Counted from the first letter of the stretch, positions 24,176-33,235 are shown. The stretch: DNA of 64,000 nt from Pseudomonas sputi (GCF_021603585.1 NZ_BQHI01000017.1:1-64000); one strand, 5' to 3'. The notes: a model not told the origin generated them from the sequence alone. Numbers and translations: made by a program.

Positions 24176-24248
24176 GATAACGATGTCCCATAACACTGCC
24201 GAACACTGGGCCGGGTGTTCTCCGAGGTGCAATGTGCAGTATAGGTGC

Positions 24249-24656
24249 CTACAGCGGATCACCGATGTCGGTTAACGTCCGGCAGGAGTCCGTGCGCCAA
24301 TAGACGACCGTGAAATACACCCAACCGATGAAGAATGAAGGCGCAACCGTCAACAGCACATTGGGCGTGTCTGCCGTCAGGTGGATGATGATCGAGACCA
24401 AACTGAACACACTGACAATCGTTAACGGCGCGATACTGCGACGGATCACAGCACTGTAGCCACTCAGCAGACTCGCCAGCCTGAACATCAGCGACAGGGC
24501 AACAAGCGTCGAGGCGTAACTGACCAGCGCCTGGACAATCGCCGCCTGCGTGACGACCCGGATACCGTGCCCGTAATTGGCAACTGCCGCCAGCGCGCCA
24601 TAAAAAATGGCGGCTGGCAGTGCCGAGAGCAAGAGTGAAAGGTGAGTGACGCGCAT
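24249..24656 (-). CDS. small four-helix membrane protein, last gene of the luxI operon
   Basis: 135 residues with four predicted membrane helices (about 5-25, 36-58, 70-92, 97-118), beginning MRVTHLSLLLSALPAAIFYG. Its ATG is one base after the stop of the GNAT-like gene (TGAAATG), so translation is coupled and it belongs to the same operon. Unrecognised. It could be an exporter accessory, immunity or assembly partner for the pathway, but nothing in the sequence selects between these. Confidence 0.6.
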   Translation of the reverse strand: MRVTHLSLLLSALPAAIFYGALAAVANYGHGIRVVTQAAIVQALVSYASTLVALSLMFRLASLLSGYSAVIRRSIAPLTIVSVFSLVSIIIHLTADTPNVLLTVAPSFFIGWVYFTVVYWRTDSCRTLTDIGDPL

Positions 24657-24657
24657 T

Positions 24658-25392
24658 TCAGCGAATGATTTTGTCTTGGATGAAGACTTCGGAGTTCGGC
24701 TGTAGCAGAACCAGGCACAACACCTGATCCGAGTACCCGACATGCTTGATGAAGTGGGCATTCGTCACGTCATCACTGGACATGTCCATTTTCGGAAAAA
24801 AGTTTGGCGCGACTGAACTCTGCCCACCAGGAATAACCCCCGTATTGATGTCCAGCACCAGGTCCTTGGACAGGGCCTGAACAATCTCGACCGCCAGCGC
24901 CGACATATCCGATGGCTGAGTATCCTGTCGCAAGTCCGGATAAAGCCGTGCCGACGGCACCCTCGAAGACATGACCCGGAACATGTTGTAGACCACCGGA
25001 TTATAAGTCTTGGCCACTATCAGTTCAGGCAAGCCGATCTGCTGTATGACGTTCTTCAGAAAAAACTGGTTGAGCTTCTTGAACAGCGAGGAACCGCGAC
25101 ATTCATCGGCAATCATCGCCGTCCACAGGTACAGAAACGATGAAGCGCCAAAGGGAATACTCTTTGCTCCAATGATTCCGACGACTTTCTCCGTCGTCGA
25201 GTCAATCGCCAGCGCCAAATGCTCATAATTGTCGAAAATCCCGGGCTGGTTGCCGAAGTACTGATTCACATCATAATCCGGCATACCCTGCTGCAGATCG
25301 GCGACGATCCTGATTTTGAAACTCTCAGGAAAGTTACGGCCAGTCATCGAGTAATCCAGATCCCAATCCGCACTACTTTTCACATCGGACAT
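24658..25392 (-). CDS. GNAT-like acyltransferase of the luxI operon
   Basis: 244 residues. The middle region 'LYLWTAMIADECRGSSLFKK' followed by 'LNQFFLKNVIQQIGLPELIV' fits the beta4-helix3 acyl-CoA/ACP pyrophosphate-binding part of a GNAT fold (R-G-S/x-S/G pattern), and 'KTYNPVVYNMFRVM' fits the later Asn/Tyr segment. This is a motif-level assignment; the glycine motif is weaker than in typical GNATs. A role in acylating an amino or hydroxyl group of the pathway product, or an acyl-amino-acid synthase activity, is inferred. It lies 15 bases downstream of the acylase gene. Confidence 0.5.
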   Translation of the reverse strand: MSDVKSSADWDLDYSMTGRNFPESFKIRIVADLQQGMPDYDVNQYFGNQPGIFDNYEHLALAIDSTTEKVVGIIGAKSIPFGASSFLYLWTAMIADECRGSSLFKKLNQFFLKNVIQQIGLPELIVAKTYNPVVYNMFRVMSSRVPSARLYPDLRQDTQPSDMSALAVEIVQALSKDLVLDINTGVIPGGQSSVAPNFFPKMDMSSDDVTNAHFIKHVGYSDQVLCLVLLQPNSEVFIQDKIIR

Positions 25393-25407
25393 ATATCAAC
25401 CCTCTTC

Positions 25408-27822
25408 TTAAAATTTGTTATCTGGATAAAACCTGAGCGCGTGACTTTCAGACATCTGTCGGGATAGCGGAATCTTCACATAGTCACCCCGCCCCCAAAG
25501 CCTGTTCATATCGACATAGCCATTGAACTTGATGCCGGTATTGGAGGACGAGAGGATGTAACTTGAATTATCAAGATCAGAAAGGTCAGCGACCATTCTG
25601 AACGTCGCGGCGATGTTTGTATTGAACGGATTCACCGGGTCGCTGTAGTTGTATCGACCGACATTGACCGTGAAATTGTCACCGCCCACAACATTATGAT
25701 TGTCGAAAAACCATGCCGCAGGGCTCTTGTGCAAAGGGACGTGTTCGGATACCGCCTGATGCGCCTGCCCCCAATGCCAGCGGCTGACCTGATCGCCGTA
25801 TTTTTCCTTGATCTGACGCAGCGAAGTGACCAGGGACGCCTCCAGCACGCGCTGGCAATCCGCCGCTCCGCACCAGAATGCCTGGTCAGCCTGTTTGCTC
25901 AACAGCAGATTGAGAAACGCGTCATAGTTACGCTGATTCCAGCCAGCGGCCAGCAGCTCCTTGCCAATTTTCGGTTCCAGCAACGCCTGCGTGAAGTTCT
26001 TCACCCAATACGCTGCAATCAATGGCGCTGCGGAGTCGGGGTCGGAATCAAACTTCCACGCCTTGAGAATATTCAATTCGTTGCTGATCGCCGGAAGGTT
26101 TTCGAGCGGCGCCATCATTTTCGGCAGGAGATCGGACATCGAGGTCGAATAACGATCCAGCTGAATATCGGCAGACGTTTGCACCGTGTGCGGCGCATGC
26201 GCCTTCAACAATTGCATGATTCGATCATAACGATAAGGCAGCACCCAGTCGTGACCGAAATTGAATGCGTAATCATCCGGGACAATACGATTGTTGGCGG
26301 TTGCAATATAGCCGCTCGACGGATTGAACTGTTTGGGCTTCGCCGATTCCGGAACATAGCCTGTCCAGTCATATTTGCCTTCCCAACCTGGCGCGGGGCC
26401 CTGCCCCAAGAGGTCATTGTCCTGCCCCTTCACCGGCACCCGCCCTGCCGAAACATAGCCAATGTTGCCTTCGGTATCGCCGTAGACCATGTTCTGCGGA
26501 GGCAAGCCGAAGTCCGCAGAAGCGCTTAAAAACTGCTGCCAATTTTGCGCACGATTGATCCCCAGAATGCTGTCGAAGGTTTTGTCACGGGCGTCCAGCC
26601 CCGTCCAGGCCAGCGCGATGACCACTGATTTTTTACCTTTGAGCGCCTGTTGCGCAGCCGGGTAGATGTCACTGATGACCGGACCGTGTCGGGTGGCACG
26701 AACAGCAAGCCTGACCGGTTCCTCGCCCTTGACATTGATCGTCTCCTCAGCGATTTGAAATGGCTGCCAGGTCGAATCGGAAGCGAGGTACAGACGGGTA
26801 TCGTCGGGGTTCACCTTCTCCAGATAGGCGTCCTGAACGGACGAACCGGTGTTGGTATAGCCCCACGCGATTTTCTTGTTGTGCCCGATCACAAACAGCG
26901 GCGCGCCGGCATACGTGGCGCCCACCAACGAAGATTGCGCCGTTTCGATAGAGGCCAGGTAAAACAGCGCAGGATTGGTCAGGCGCAGGTGCGGGTCGTT
27001 CGCCAGAATCGGTTTGCCTGAAGCCGTATGTTCACCGCTGATGACCCAATTGTTGGACCCCACGCCCTCGACATTCGAGGGCGGTAACTTGTCCAGCAGC
27101 GCCATTGCGGTATCGGTGACATCAAGCGTTCTGTACAGGGCCGCGTAGTCCCGGGTTTTCACGGCGGCACTTCCCGGATAAGGAGCGAACACTTCGTTGA
27201 TTTGCGCGACCGTCAGATCCTTCGACAATGACAGGCGCTGCAACTGCATGCCCAGGTTTGAACTCAACGTCCATGAAAACAACAAGTGCAGCGCAACCGA
27301 GTCAGAAGGTTGCCAGTGTTTCGGCGGTGCAGAACGGGTCAGGGCAAATTCCACCGGGAGCCGGTCAGAGAACTTATCGATGAAGTAATTCACCCCGTCA
27401 CTGTAGCTCTGCAGTACATCCCGCGTATCCGGATTCAACTGTTTGTAGATCGAATCCGCGGTCTTGCTGAAGCCCAGCGTTCTGGAAAACTTGTCCATCT
27501 CCAGGGTTTTCGAACCGAAGGTTTCCGAGAGCGTGCCATTGGCGTAGTTTCTGCTGAATTGCATCTGCCACAGCCGGTCCCTGGCGTGGCTATAGCCCAG
27601 CAAAAAATATGCATCCCGGTCATTCGCCGCCTTGATGTGGGGAACGGCGTTGGCATCCCAGGCAATGGTGCCTTTTTCAGAAAGTCCCTGGCTGACTTTA
27701 AGAATGCCGGTCGCAAACACATTGGACAGGGTGATGTTATGCAACACATACATCACTCCGACCAGCCCGATTCCGCAGACACCCAACGTACCGAACAGTA
27801 ACGTTTTACTTATGGTTTTCAT
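25408..27822 (-). CDS. membrane-anchored penicillin-acylase-family N-terminal-nucleophile amidase
   Basis: 804 residues. An N-terminal membrane helix (about 7-29) would anchor it facing the periplasm. Family signatures: 'AVPHIKAANDRDAYFLLGYS' and 'HARDRLWQMQFSRNYANGTL' in the alpha part, autoprocessing site and nucleophile Ser256 in 'VGSNNWVISGEHTASGKPIL', 'NDPHLRLTNPALFY', and 'FDNHNVVGGDNFTVNVG' near the C-terminus. Such enzymes cleave amide-linked acyl chains; members include penicillin G acylase and AHL acylases (PvdQ, QuiP). Two readings fit the context: turnover of the AHL made by the linked LuxI, or deacylation/maturation of an acylated pathway product. The ATG at 27822 is chosen from the membrane helix; the frame extends to 27948. 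Confidence 0.8.
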   Translation of the reverse strand: MKTISKTLLFGTLGVCGIGLVGVMYVLHNITLSNVFATGILKVSQGLSEKGTIAWDANAVPHIKAANDRDAYFLLGYSHARDRLWQMQFSRNYANGTLSETFGSKTLEMDKFSRTLGFSKTADSIYKQLNPDTRDVLQSYSDGVNYFIDKFSDRLPVEFALTRSAPPKHWQPSDSVALHLLFSWTLSSNLGMQLQRLSLSKDLTVAQINEVFAPYPGSAAVKTRDYAALYRTLDVTDTAMALLDKLPPSNVEGVGSNNWVISGEHTASGKPILANDPHLRLTNPALFYLASIETAQSSLVGATYAGAPLFVIGHNKKIAWGYTNTGSSVQDAYLEKVNPDDTRLYLASDSTWQPFQIAEETINVKGEEPVRLAVRATRHGPVISDIYPAAQQALKGKKSVVIALAWTGLDARDKTFDSILGINRAQNWQQFLSASADFGLPPQNMVYGDTEGNIGYVSAGRVPVKGQDNDLLGQGPAPGWEGKYDWTGYVPESAKPKQFNPSSGYIATANNRIVPDDYAFNFGHDWVLPYRYDRIMQLLKAHAPHTVQTSADIQLDRYSTSMSDLLPKMMAPLENLPAISNELNILKAWKFDSDPDSAAPLIAAYWVKNFTQALLEPKIGKELLAAGWNQRNYDAFLNLLLSKQADQAFWCGAADCQRVLEASLVTSLRQIKEKYGDQVSRWHWGQAHQAVSEHVPLHKSPAAWFFDNHNVVGGDNFTVNVGRYNYSDPVNPFNTNIAATFRMVADLSDLDNSSYILSSSNTGIKFNGYVDMNRLWGRGDYVKIPLSRQMSESHALRFYPDNKF

Positions 27823-27845
27823 GACAAAATTCCGATCCTGAAGAC

Positions 27846-28466
27846 TCACGCAACCCGGCGATTCTTTTCTGCGTACTTGCTGACAAAGAACACCAGTGAA
27901 ACCCGTTCGCCTTGAGTGACCGACTCCACCTGATGCGGAAATTTGCAATCAGTGATGACGATGGATTGCAGCGCGGGGTGAATCGTATTCACCTGCTCGC
28001 CTTGCTCGTTAAAGATAAGGAATTCACCACCGGAAAAACCCTGGCCGAGCTGCAAAACGATCGAATACAGATAATCGGGATTACTGTCGACATCCAGATG
28101 TTTGCCAATGAAAGAGCCGTCTTTCATTCTGTTGACTTGCATCCGCCGGATATAAAACTCTTCACCGTCGAGCAGGTTCGAGACAAACTGCATCAGCTTG
28201 TCGTTGCACACCACCGAGATCATTTGATCGGCGAGCGGCTGGTTGACACGTTTGGGTCGTTCAACGTCAGTCATGAATCGAGCGACCGTGAGGTCGTTGA
28301 GTTCGTCGGCATCACCAATGAACACCCGCTCCCACGGCAGCGCCTGGCTGGCGAGGATTTTATTGATGGTGTCCCAGTCGCGCTGACTGTAAACAAACTC
28401 GCTGACAGGCGAATAAAACGAACCTTTCTGCGCCAACTCCCGCTTTGCAACTTCAACAATATTCAT
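27846..28466 (-). CDS. Fe(II)/2-oxoglutarate-dependent oxygenase
   Basis: 206 residues, the size of a minimal prolyl-hydroxylase-like jelly roll. Iron ligands are visible as H123 and D125 ('FIGKHLDVDSNPDY') and H178 ('CKFPHQVESV'); R188 ('QGERVSLVFF') binds the 2-oxoglutarate carboxylate. 'FSGGEFLIFN' is the usual strand before the distal His. Substrate unknown; in this operon it probably hydroxylates or desaturates the fatty-acyl or amino-acid part of the product. ATG at 28466 is preceded by AAGGAA; the frame extends to 28616 over the desaturase end. Confidence 0.8.
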   Translation of the reverse strand: MNIVEVAKRELAQKGSFYSPVSEFVYSQRDWDTINKILASQALPWERVFIGDADELNDLTVARFMTDVERPKRVNQPLADQMISVVCNDKLMQFVSNLLDGEEFYIRRMQVNRMKDGSFIGKHLDVDSNPDYLYSIVLQLGQGFSGGEFLIFNEQGEQVNTIHPALQSIVITDCKFPHQVESVTQGERVSLVFFVSKYAEKNRRVA

Positions 28467-28494
28467 TTCACGTTCCTTCGTTATCAATCGATTA

Positions 28495-29751
28495 TCAGGC
28501 AGCGGCTTCGACGGCGGCGGTTTCACGCGCCAGCCTGGTTTCAAGTTGTTGTTTATTGCTCTGGTACCAGGTGACAATCCCGAACGGATCACTTTCATTG
28601 CGGCACAAGTGATCACGCAGGATCAGGAAGCTCTCGGTCATGCTCCAGGTTTCAGTCATTGGGCCGAATCGAGAAACCAGGCCCTCATTTGCCGCTCGCT
28701 CGGGCGCGATACTCCAGAAATTCACCCCTGGACTGCGGTGATGAAAATCATGGCTGGGCAAGTCCTGCATGAAGGAAAAAACCCGCAGCGGTATATCGAT
28801 AAACAACGTACCCAACCCCCACTTCACTACACGCCAGGCAAAGGCCCAACCGGTGTAGCCGATCGGGTATGGCCGACCAAAGAAGCGCCCCCAACTCAGC
28901 GACCCGTAAAAAACGTACTTTGGTAATCCGTCTGTATTCTCGGCAAACCACAGGTGTTCAGTGACATGCTGGATCCACGAAGAAAACTGCGTGATCAACA
29001 AAATCGGCAGCAGGTAATACAGAGCGAACGAAGTGAAATATCCAGACAGATAAACAGCCGTCAGCAACAGCGCCCAATAGATCGCACGACTGATTTTCTC
29101 GTGCCTGTCAGTGTTGACAAAACACACTTCAAGTCGAAATTTGATGTGCTCATATATGCGCATTGGATGAAATGGCGCGAGCACCAACTTTGTCCAGTAC
29201 TCGGTTTCGCTCATGCCTTTGTAAAAACCATGGCTGGTCATGAACTGCAGATCAACATCCTTGTCGGTGCAAAACGTATTGACACTGTGGTGTTCGCCCA
29301 CATGCAATTTCATGTAATTGTTCCAAGGGGTGTGCAGGATCGGCATTGACAGCACCCACTTGCAGACAAACTTTGCCAACTTCTTGTTAGCAATACCCGC
29401 ACCGTGAATTGTGTAGTGAAACGTATGCAACAGCCCACGCTGACGGTTGACGACCATGCACATGAGTGGAACGGATAACGCAACCTTGGCCGCCCAGTTG
29501 AGCTCCGATTGCAGAATTTCATTACCCAATAGCACAGCGGCAAAGAACACCGCATAACCCCAGCTGATCTGAAGAAACAACTGCCACGGTTTCAACAGTG
29601 TTTCCTTGGCGGCTTTCGGAGCATTTTTATTACTCGACTTTCCGGTCACCCACGTCCAGAAGCCTTGTAAGGGCAGTTGCTCATAAGTGGCCCTGACATC
29701 AAAGCCATGACCGTATTTTGTATAGCGCGTCTTGAAAAGTTCCTGTTTCAT
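28495..29751 (-). CDS. membrane fatty-acid desaturase-type diiron enzyme
   Basis: 418 residues with four or more membrane segments and the histidine boxes of the membrane desaturase superfamily: 'TFHYTIHGAG' (HX3H), 'HVGEHHSVN' (HX3HH), 'WIQHVTEHLW' (HX3H) and 'LPSHDFHHRSP' (HX2HH). These bind a diiron centre for O2-dependent C-H oxidation of an acyl chain or a related lipid. The long N-terminal soluble part (1-55) and absence of a fused cytochrome b5 or ferredoxin suggest use of a host electron donor. AGGAAG precedes the ATG; 19 bases separate it from the 393-aa gene upstream. Confidence 0.82.
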   Translation of the reverse strand: MKQELFKTRYTKYGHGFDVRATYEQLPLQGFWTWVTGKSSNKNAPKAAKETLLKPWQLFLQISWGYAVFFAAVLLGNEILQSELNWAAKVALSVPLMCMVVNRQRGLLHTFHYTIHGAGIANKKLAKFVCKWVLSMPILHTPWNNYMKLHVGEHHSVNTFCTDKDVDLQFMTSHGFYKGMSETEYWTKLVLAPFHPMRIYEHIKFRLEVCFVNTDRHEKISRAIYWALLLTAVYLSGYFTSFALYYLLPILLITQFSSWIQHVTEHLWFAENTDGLPKYVFYGSLSWGRFFGRPYPIGYTGWAFAWRVVKWGLGTLFIDIPLRVFSFMQDLPSHDFHHRSPGVNFWSIAPERAANEGLVSRFGPMTETWSMTESFLILRDHLCRNESDPFGIVTWYQSNKQQLETRLARETAAVEAAA

Positions 29752-29770
29752 ATTGGCAGCTTCCTATCGC

Positions 29771-30952
29771 CTACAGATAATCCGTTTTCACATACAAAAC
29801 AGCGACCGGCCCAAAGAAGGAATAAAACGGCTCCATCTTGTAATGATCAACAGCCAGGACCACAAAGTTATTGTAACTGTCGATAAATATTTTCCCCATC
29901 AGCGCATACTCGGCAGCTTGCGACAGGAAGTTATTCCAGATTAATTCGTCGCTCTGACCCGTAAACCACTTGGAATACAGCGGGCGCCTGGCTTCGAATA
30001 TCTCTTTCATCTGTTCATGGTTCAGACCGCTCTGACCATAGTCGCCTGCTCGCAACCGCTGCAGAATGTCTGCATGCTGGTCATGCCAGCCCTGCTCGGT
30101 GCCACATAGTTCGAAGAAAGAACCAACGGATGCAGGGGCCGTCAACTGATTGCCAATGGTCTGCAACTGCCGATTGACCTTATCGAGAAACACCTCTCGC
30201 GCACTGGATGAACCGGCATTCCTGTTGAACGATATATATTCGAACTCACCACCGAATAACTGATGCTCCACCGTTACGCCTGCCGCCGCCGAAAAGGCAG
30301 TCAAGGCTTCATCGGTGTTGATCAGTTTGGTGCCCGCCAAACCTGGCTGATCACCCACATGCGTAAAGGTGTATCGAGGTTTGCCGTCAGCTGTGAGGTC
30401 ATACGAATAATCGGGGCATACCGCACTGACGACAGTCAAAGGCTCGCCGGTCGTTTTACAGCGATGGATCTGCGCAACCGCCCCTTCAACCGCCGGCCTT
30501 GTCGGTGTCATCAACCCGCCATCGACCACAAACCGGGACAGTGCAGCGCCATATAACCCCATGTGTTCCACCGCCGCATATTTAAGTTCAAGCGTGGATT
30601 TCGCCACGTGACTATCCGATAGCAACAAAGAGGCAATCGAAGGGATACGCCCTTTGGATTTGAACACATGAATATTGGTCACGACCCGCGCCCTGCTGTT
30701 ACGCAACTCGAAATCAAACTCGGAATACTTATCCTTGAGCATCATGTAAAACAGATAATTACTGACCGGGAGCGTCTTGTTACCAAATGTTTTGCGCAAC
30801 GCGACATACTGACTGCGCAGATCTTCGATTTTCCCGATCAGCGATTCCGGGTCTTTCGGCACATTCAGCGCGTCATGCGGAATGCCCGAGTTGATGCACT
30901 TGAGCAGATCTCGACTCAATCTCGAATCAATATCAAGAAACATATCGCTCAC
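29771..30952 (-). CDS. unrecognised 393-aa protein of the luxI operon
   Basis: No family recognised. It has no signal peptide or membrane helix. Notable segments are 'VVSAVCPDYSYDLTADGKPR' followed by 'YTFTHVGDQPGLAG' (a compact, probably catalytic or ligand-binding loop), 'GGEFEYISFNRNAGSSSARE', and a C-terminal 'YSFFGPVAVLYVKTDYL'. The start is either the GTG at 30952, overlapping the previous stop as GTGA, or the ATG at 30943. The central position between two diiron-type oxidases suggests it performs the defining condensation or transfer step, which would explain the absence of NRPS/PKS genes. That role is inference from position only. Confidence 0.6.
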   Translation of the reverse strand: MSDMFLDIDSRLSRDLLKCINSGIPHDALNVPKDPESLIGKIEDLRSQYVALRKTFGNKTLPVSNYLFYMMLKDKYSEFDFELRNSRARVVTNIHVFKSKGRIPSIASLLLSDSHVAKSTLELKYAAVEHMGLYGAALSRFVVDGGLMTPTRPAVEGAVAQIHRCKTTGEPLTVVSAVCPDYSYDLTADGKPRYTFTHVGDQPGLAGTKLINTDEALTAFSAAAGVTVEHQLFGGEFEYISFNRNAGSSSAREVFLDKVNRQLQTIGNQLTAPASVGSFFELCGTEQGWHDQHADILQRLRAGDYGQSGLNHEQMKEIFEARRPLYSKWFTGQSDELIWNNFLSQAAEYALMGKIFIDSYNNFVVLAVDHYKMEPFYSFFGPVAVLYVKTDYL

Positions 30953-31725
30953 CCACGTTTTGCAACGGACTCGATAGTTTGAGGAACAGACTCACGCATA
31001 CTCACAGGTACTTCGTGGACGTCCTTGAATAGCAAAATGTCGACAAACCGGTTTTCTTTATTATCGGAAAATCCTTGGGGATGGAGATTTTCTTTGGGGT
31101 TTTCAAAAGTCCCGAACAACATGTCCCAAATTGGGAAGTCACTATAGTTGCATTCATGACGATCACGCTGGTGATGAACATGATGCATCTCGGGCCTCTG
31201 GAAAAAGTACCCCAGCCAGTACGGTGTACGAAGGTTGGAGTGATAGAACATTTCGCCCAACGCAGCAAACATCACATAGAACGCACCGGCTTCCACGCTA
31301 ATGCCCAGCAACACGTAGGCTACAGCGCTACCCAGCATCGAGTTGAATACCATCTCGGTAGGATGCTTATAAAATGAGGTAAACACTTCAATGCGCTGTG
31401 GGGCGTGATGCATTTGATGAAAAAGGCGCCACAGGAAATTATTCGCGTGACGCCAACGATGCCACCAGTAAGTTACGAATGTATTGATAAAGTAGGCAAT
31501 AAACCCTGCCAGCAACGGGCTGTAACTTTCAGAAAGATGAAACAGGCTATGGCCCTGCATCCACTTGTTCCACGAAACACCAGCAAGTAACGCCACGGCG
31601 ACCTGCACAACATTGAGTGTCACGGATCGAAAAAACCAGGTGCTGACTTTCGGCAACTTCCATCCTGGAATAATTTGTTCCAGCACAAGCACCGCCAACG
31701 CCACACCTATCAGATAAACAATCAT
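30949..31725 (-). CDS. fatty acid hydroxylase superfamily (sterol-desaturase-like) diiron protein
   Basis: 258 residues with about four membrane segments. Histidine motifs of PF04116 are intact: 'YWWHRWRHANN' (HX3H), 'FHQMHHAPQR' (HX2HH), and 'MHHVHHQRDRHECNYSDF' (HX2HH plus a further His). Members hydroxylate or desaturate lipids, sterols and carotenoids. It is the first gene after luxI (44-base gap) and overlaps the next gene by four bases. Paired with the separate desaturase downstream, it suggests two successive oxidations of an acyl chain. Confidence 0.82.
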   Translation of the reverse strand: MIVYLIGVALAVLVLEQIIPGWKLPKVSTWFFRSVTLNVVQVAVALLAGVSWNKWMQGHSLFHLSESYSPLLAGFIAYFINTFVTYWWHRWRHANNFLWRLFHQMHHAPQRIEVFTSFYKHPTEMVFNSMLGSAVAYVLLGISVEAGAFYVMFAALGEMFYHSNLRTPYWLGYFFQRPEMHHVHHQRDRHECNYSDFPIWDMLFGTFENPKENLHPQGFSDNKENRFVDILLFKDVHEVPVSMRESVPQTIESVAKRG

Positions 31726-31769
31726 GGTGAATTCCTCAGCATTTGTTTTGTAACCACTCTGCTCACGCC

Positions 31770-32348
31770 CTAATAAACCGACAAGGCGCTGATCGTTTTT
31801 TCGTTAACTTCGATCCAGAAGGCCAACACTGGTTTGCCGTCGATCAGTTGCGCAGAAGATACGCGATGAACATCCACTCCCATCCGGCTGAGCAAGCGTT
31901 CGTTACCCAGCGCAGAAAAGGCGATCAGACGTTTGACGTTATGCTTATGGGCGAGCACGACAATCTGCTTCATCAGCCGGCACGTATCCAGCCAATGGCC
32001 TGCGCTCGAAGTTTCGGAACTTTCTGACTCGACGGCAAAACGGGAAAGTTCCCAGATATCGGGTGATTTGGGAAGTGGGATATCGCCCATCAACTCCGGG
32101 AAAACTTGCTCAAGCAAATAATCGCTCATGGTCGACAACAATCTTGCGCAACCAAAGACCTGGCCCTTGCCGTCCTGCGCAATTACATAGTGAGTGTCTT
32201 CACGATCAAATTCGTCATATTCAAGACCGGGCTCGCATTGCAGAGGCCACGCCATTTTTTCGACAAAGATTTTATAGCGAAAGAGACCGAGCCCAGAAAT
32301 AAGCTCAGGAGTAAGTTGCTGAGATTTGCCATTTATTATATTTAACAT
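31770..32348 (-). CDS. LuxI-type acyl-homoserine lactone synthase
   Basis: 192 residues from the ATG at 32348 (MLNIINGKSQ). The residues invariant in LuxI proteins are present at nearly canonical positions: R24, F28, W34, E43, D45, D48, R69, F83, E100 and R103 ('LFRYKIFVEKMAW', 'EYDEFDREDTHYV', 'GCARLLST', 'WELSRFAV'). It makes an acyl- or aryl-HSL from SAM and an acyl donor; the chain cannot be predicted. The longer frame to 32390 starts without a ribosome site. It is the promoter-proximal gene of the operon, so the signal and the pathway enzymes would rise together in positive feedback. Confidence 0.88.
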   Translation of the reverse strand: MLNIINGKSQQLTPELISGLGLFRYKIFVEKMAWPLQCEPGLEYDEFDREDTHYVIAQDGKGQVFGCARLLSTMSDYLLEQVFPELMGDIPLPKSPDIWELSRFAVESESSETSSAGHWLDTCRLMKQIVVLAHKHNVKRLIAFSALGNERLLSRMGVDVHRVSSAQLIDGKPVLAFWIEVNEKTISALSVY

Positions 32349-32805
32349 TCCGCACCAGCTTCCAATCCAGTTACCTGAATTAGAAGTCATGGGTGCGGAA
32401 CAAAATAGCTGCCCAAAAGGGCAGCTTCCCGGCGTACGGGTTCAGCCTGGGCCTGACATGGAATCGACAACGACCTTTACGGCGAGACAGCCGATCCGCC
32501 GTCCCAGCCAGCGCCCGCGTTCGCTATCGATTGGGGCGGGCATGACAGTCGCCATCTTAAACCGAGTTCGAAAAGGAATATTGATGCGGGTCATTGAAGA
32601 CCGGACTGGCGAACACATCTAACCCGCCACGACCAGCATGCCAGGCGCGCCGGGATAGAGCAGTCAGCGAGCACCGCAGAGCCAGCGGGTTGCACCTTTT
32701 CATCCCAATTAGGGACAGCCCTCTTATTTCACTTCATGAATAGGTCGCTGAATTAACTTAATCCAATAGGTTGCACCAATAAATTCATGGTTGCACCTTT
32801 ACCGG
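32349..32805. other. luxI-rsaM intergenic region with GGTTGCACC repeats
   Basis: About 450 bases without a supported gene. Three direct copies of GGTTGCACC lie at 32688-32696, 32769-32777 and 32789-32797; the last two are 20 bases apart, about two helical turns. A hairpin GCTGCCC-AAAA-GGGCAGC is at 32408-32425, near the luxI start. The luxI promoter must lie here. No convincing lux-box palindrome was found. A 12-codon frame with AAAAGGA before its ATG (32584) is too short to judge. Confidence 0.55.
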
Positions 32806-33195
32806 TCACACACTGTATTCGCGGGTCAAACTCTCGGGCAAAGTTCGCTCCAGAGGTTGGCCGGATAACCATAGAAGAATCATTTCTTGAGTGGTGTGTG
32901 CACCGAGATCATAACCGCGTGTCGAACGTAACATAATGTTGCAGCTGATCCCGCCAGGTGCTATAAAAACTTTTCCGGAAAAACTGGCTTTAAACCAAGC
33001 CCAACCAATGCTCAGTTTTGGTGCAAAGTCGTGAGATTCCCATTCACTGTAGCCGGCACATGCCACTGGCAGTCCGATTTCTTTTAGTTCGGCGGTCAAA
33101 CAGGTGTCGACCCAGGCAAGCGAGGGCTGAAAAGTCACACTACTCAATTCGGCATAGGACAGACGTATCAATTGATCGGGCGCTAACGACTGCAT
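32806..33195 (-). CDS. rsaM: RsaM-family quorum-sensing regulator (DUF4902)
   Basis: 129 residues from the ATG at 33195; a GTG three codons earlier is possible. The core 'VACAGYSEWESHDFAPKLSI' and 'GWAWFKASFSGKVFIAPGG', then 'NIMLRSTRGYDLG' follow the pattern I know from RsaM of P. fuscovaginae and its Burkholderia relatives (also TofM), negative regulators encoded between a luxI and a luxR gene. The location here is exactly that: between the LuxI-type gene and the LuxR-type gene, divergent from the latter with only about 40 bases between starts. Expected to balance or repress signal production. Confidence 0.78.
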   Translation of the reverse strand: MQSLAPDQLIRLSYAELSSVTFQPSLAWVDTCLTAELKEIGLPVACAGYSEWESHDFAPKLSIGWAWFKASFSGKVFIAPGGISCNIMLRSTRGYDLGAHTTQEMILLWLSGQPLERTLPESLTREYSV

Positions 33196-33235
33196 GTGAA
33201 TCACCCTGATTACTTATAGTTTTTTTATTGCCTTG

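Noticed and set aside
32349-32430. Possible lux box around ACCTGAATTAGAAGT upstream of luxI
   Set aside because: Dyad symmetry is poor and length is wrong for the usual 18-20 bp element; not reported as a site.
32584-32622. 12-codon frame with AAAAGGA upstream, before luxI
   Set aside because: Too short and without recognisable features; noted in the intergenic entry only.
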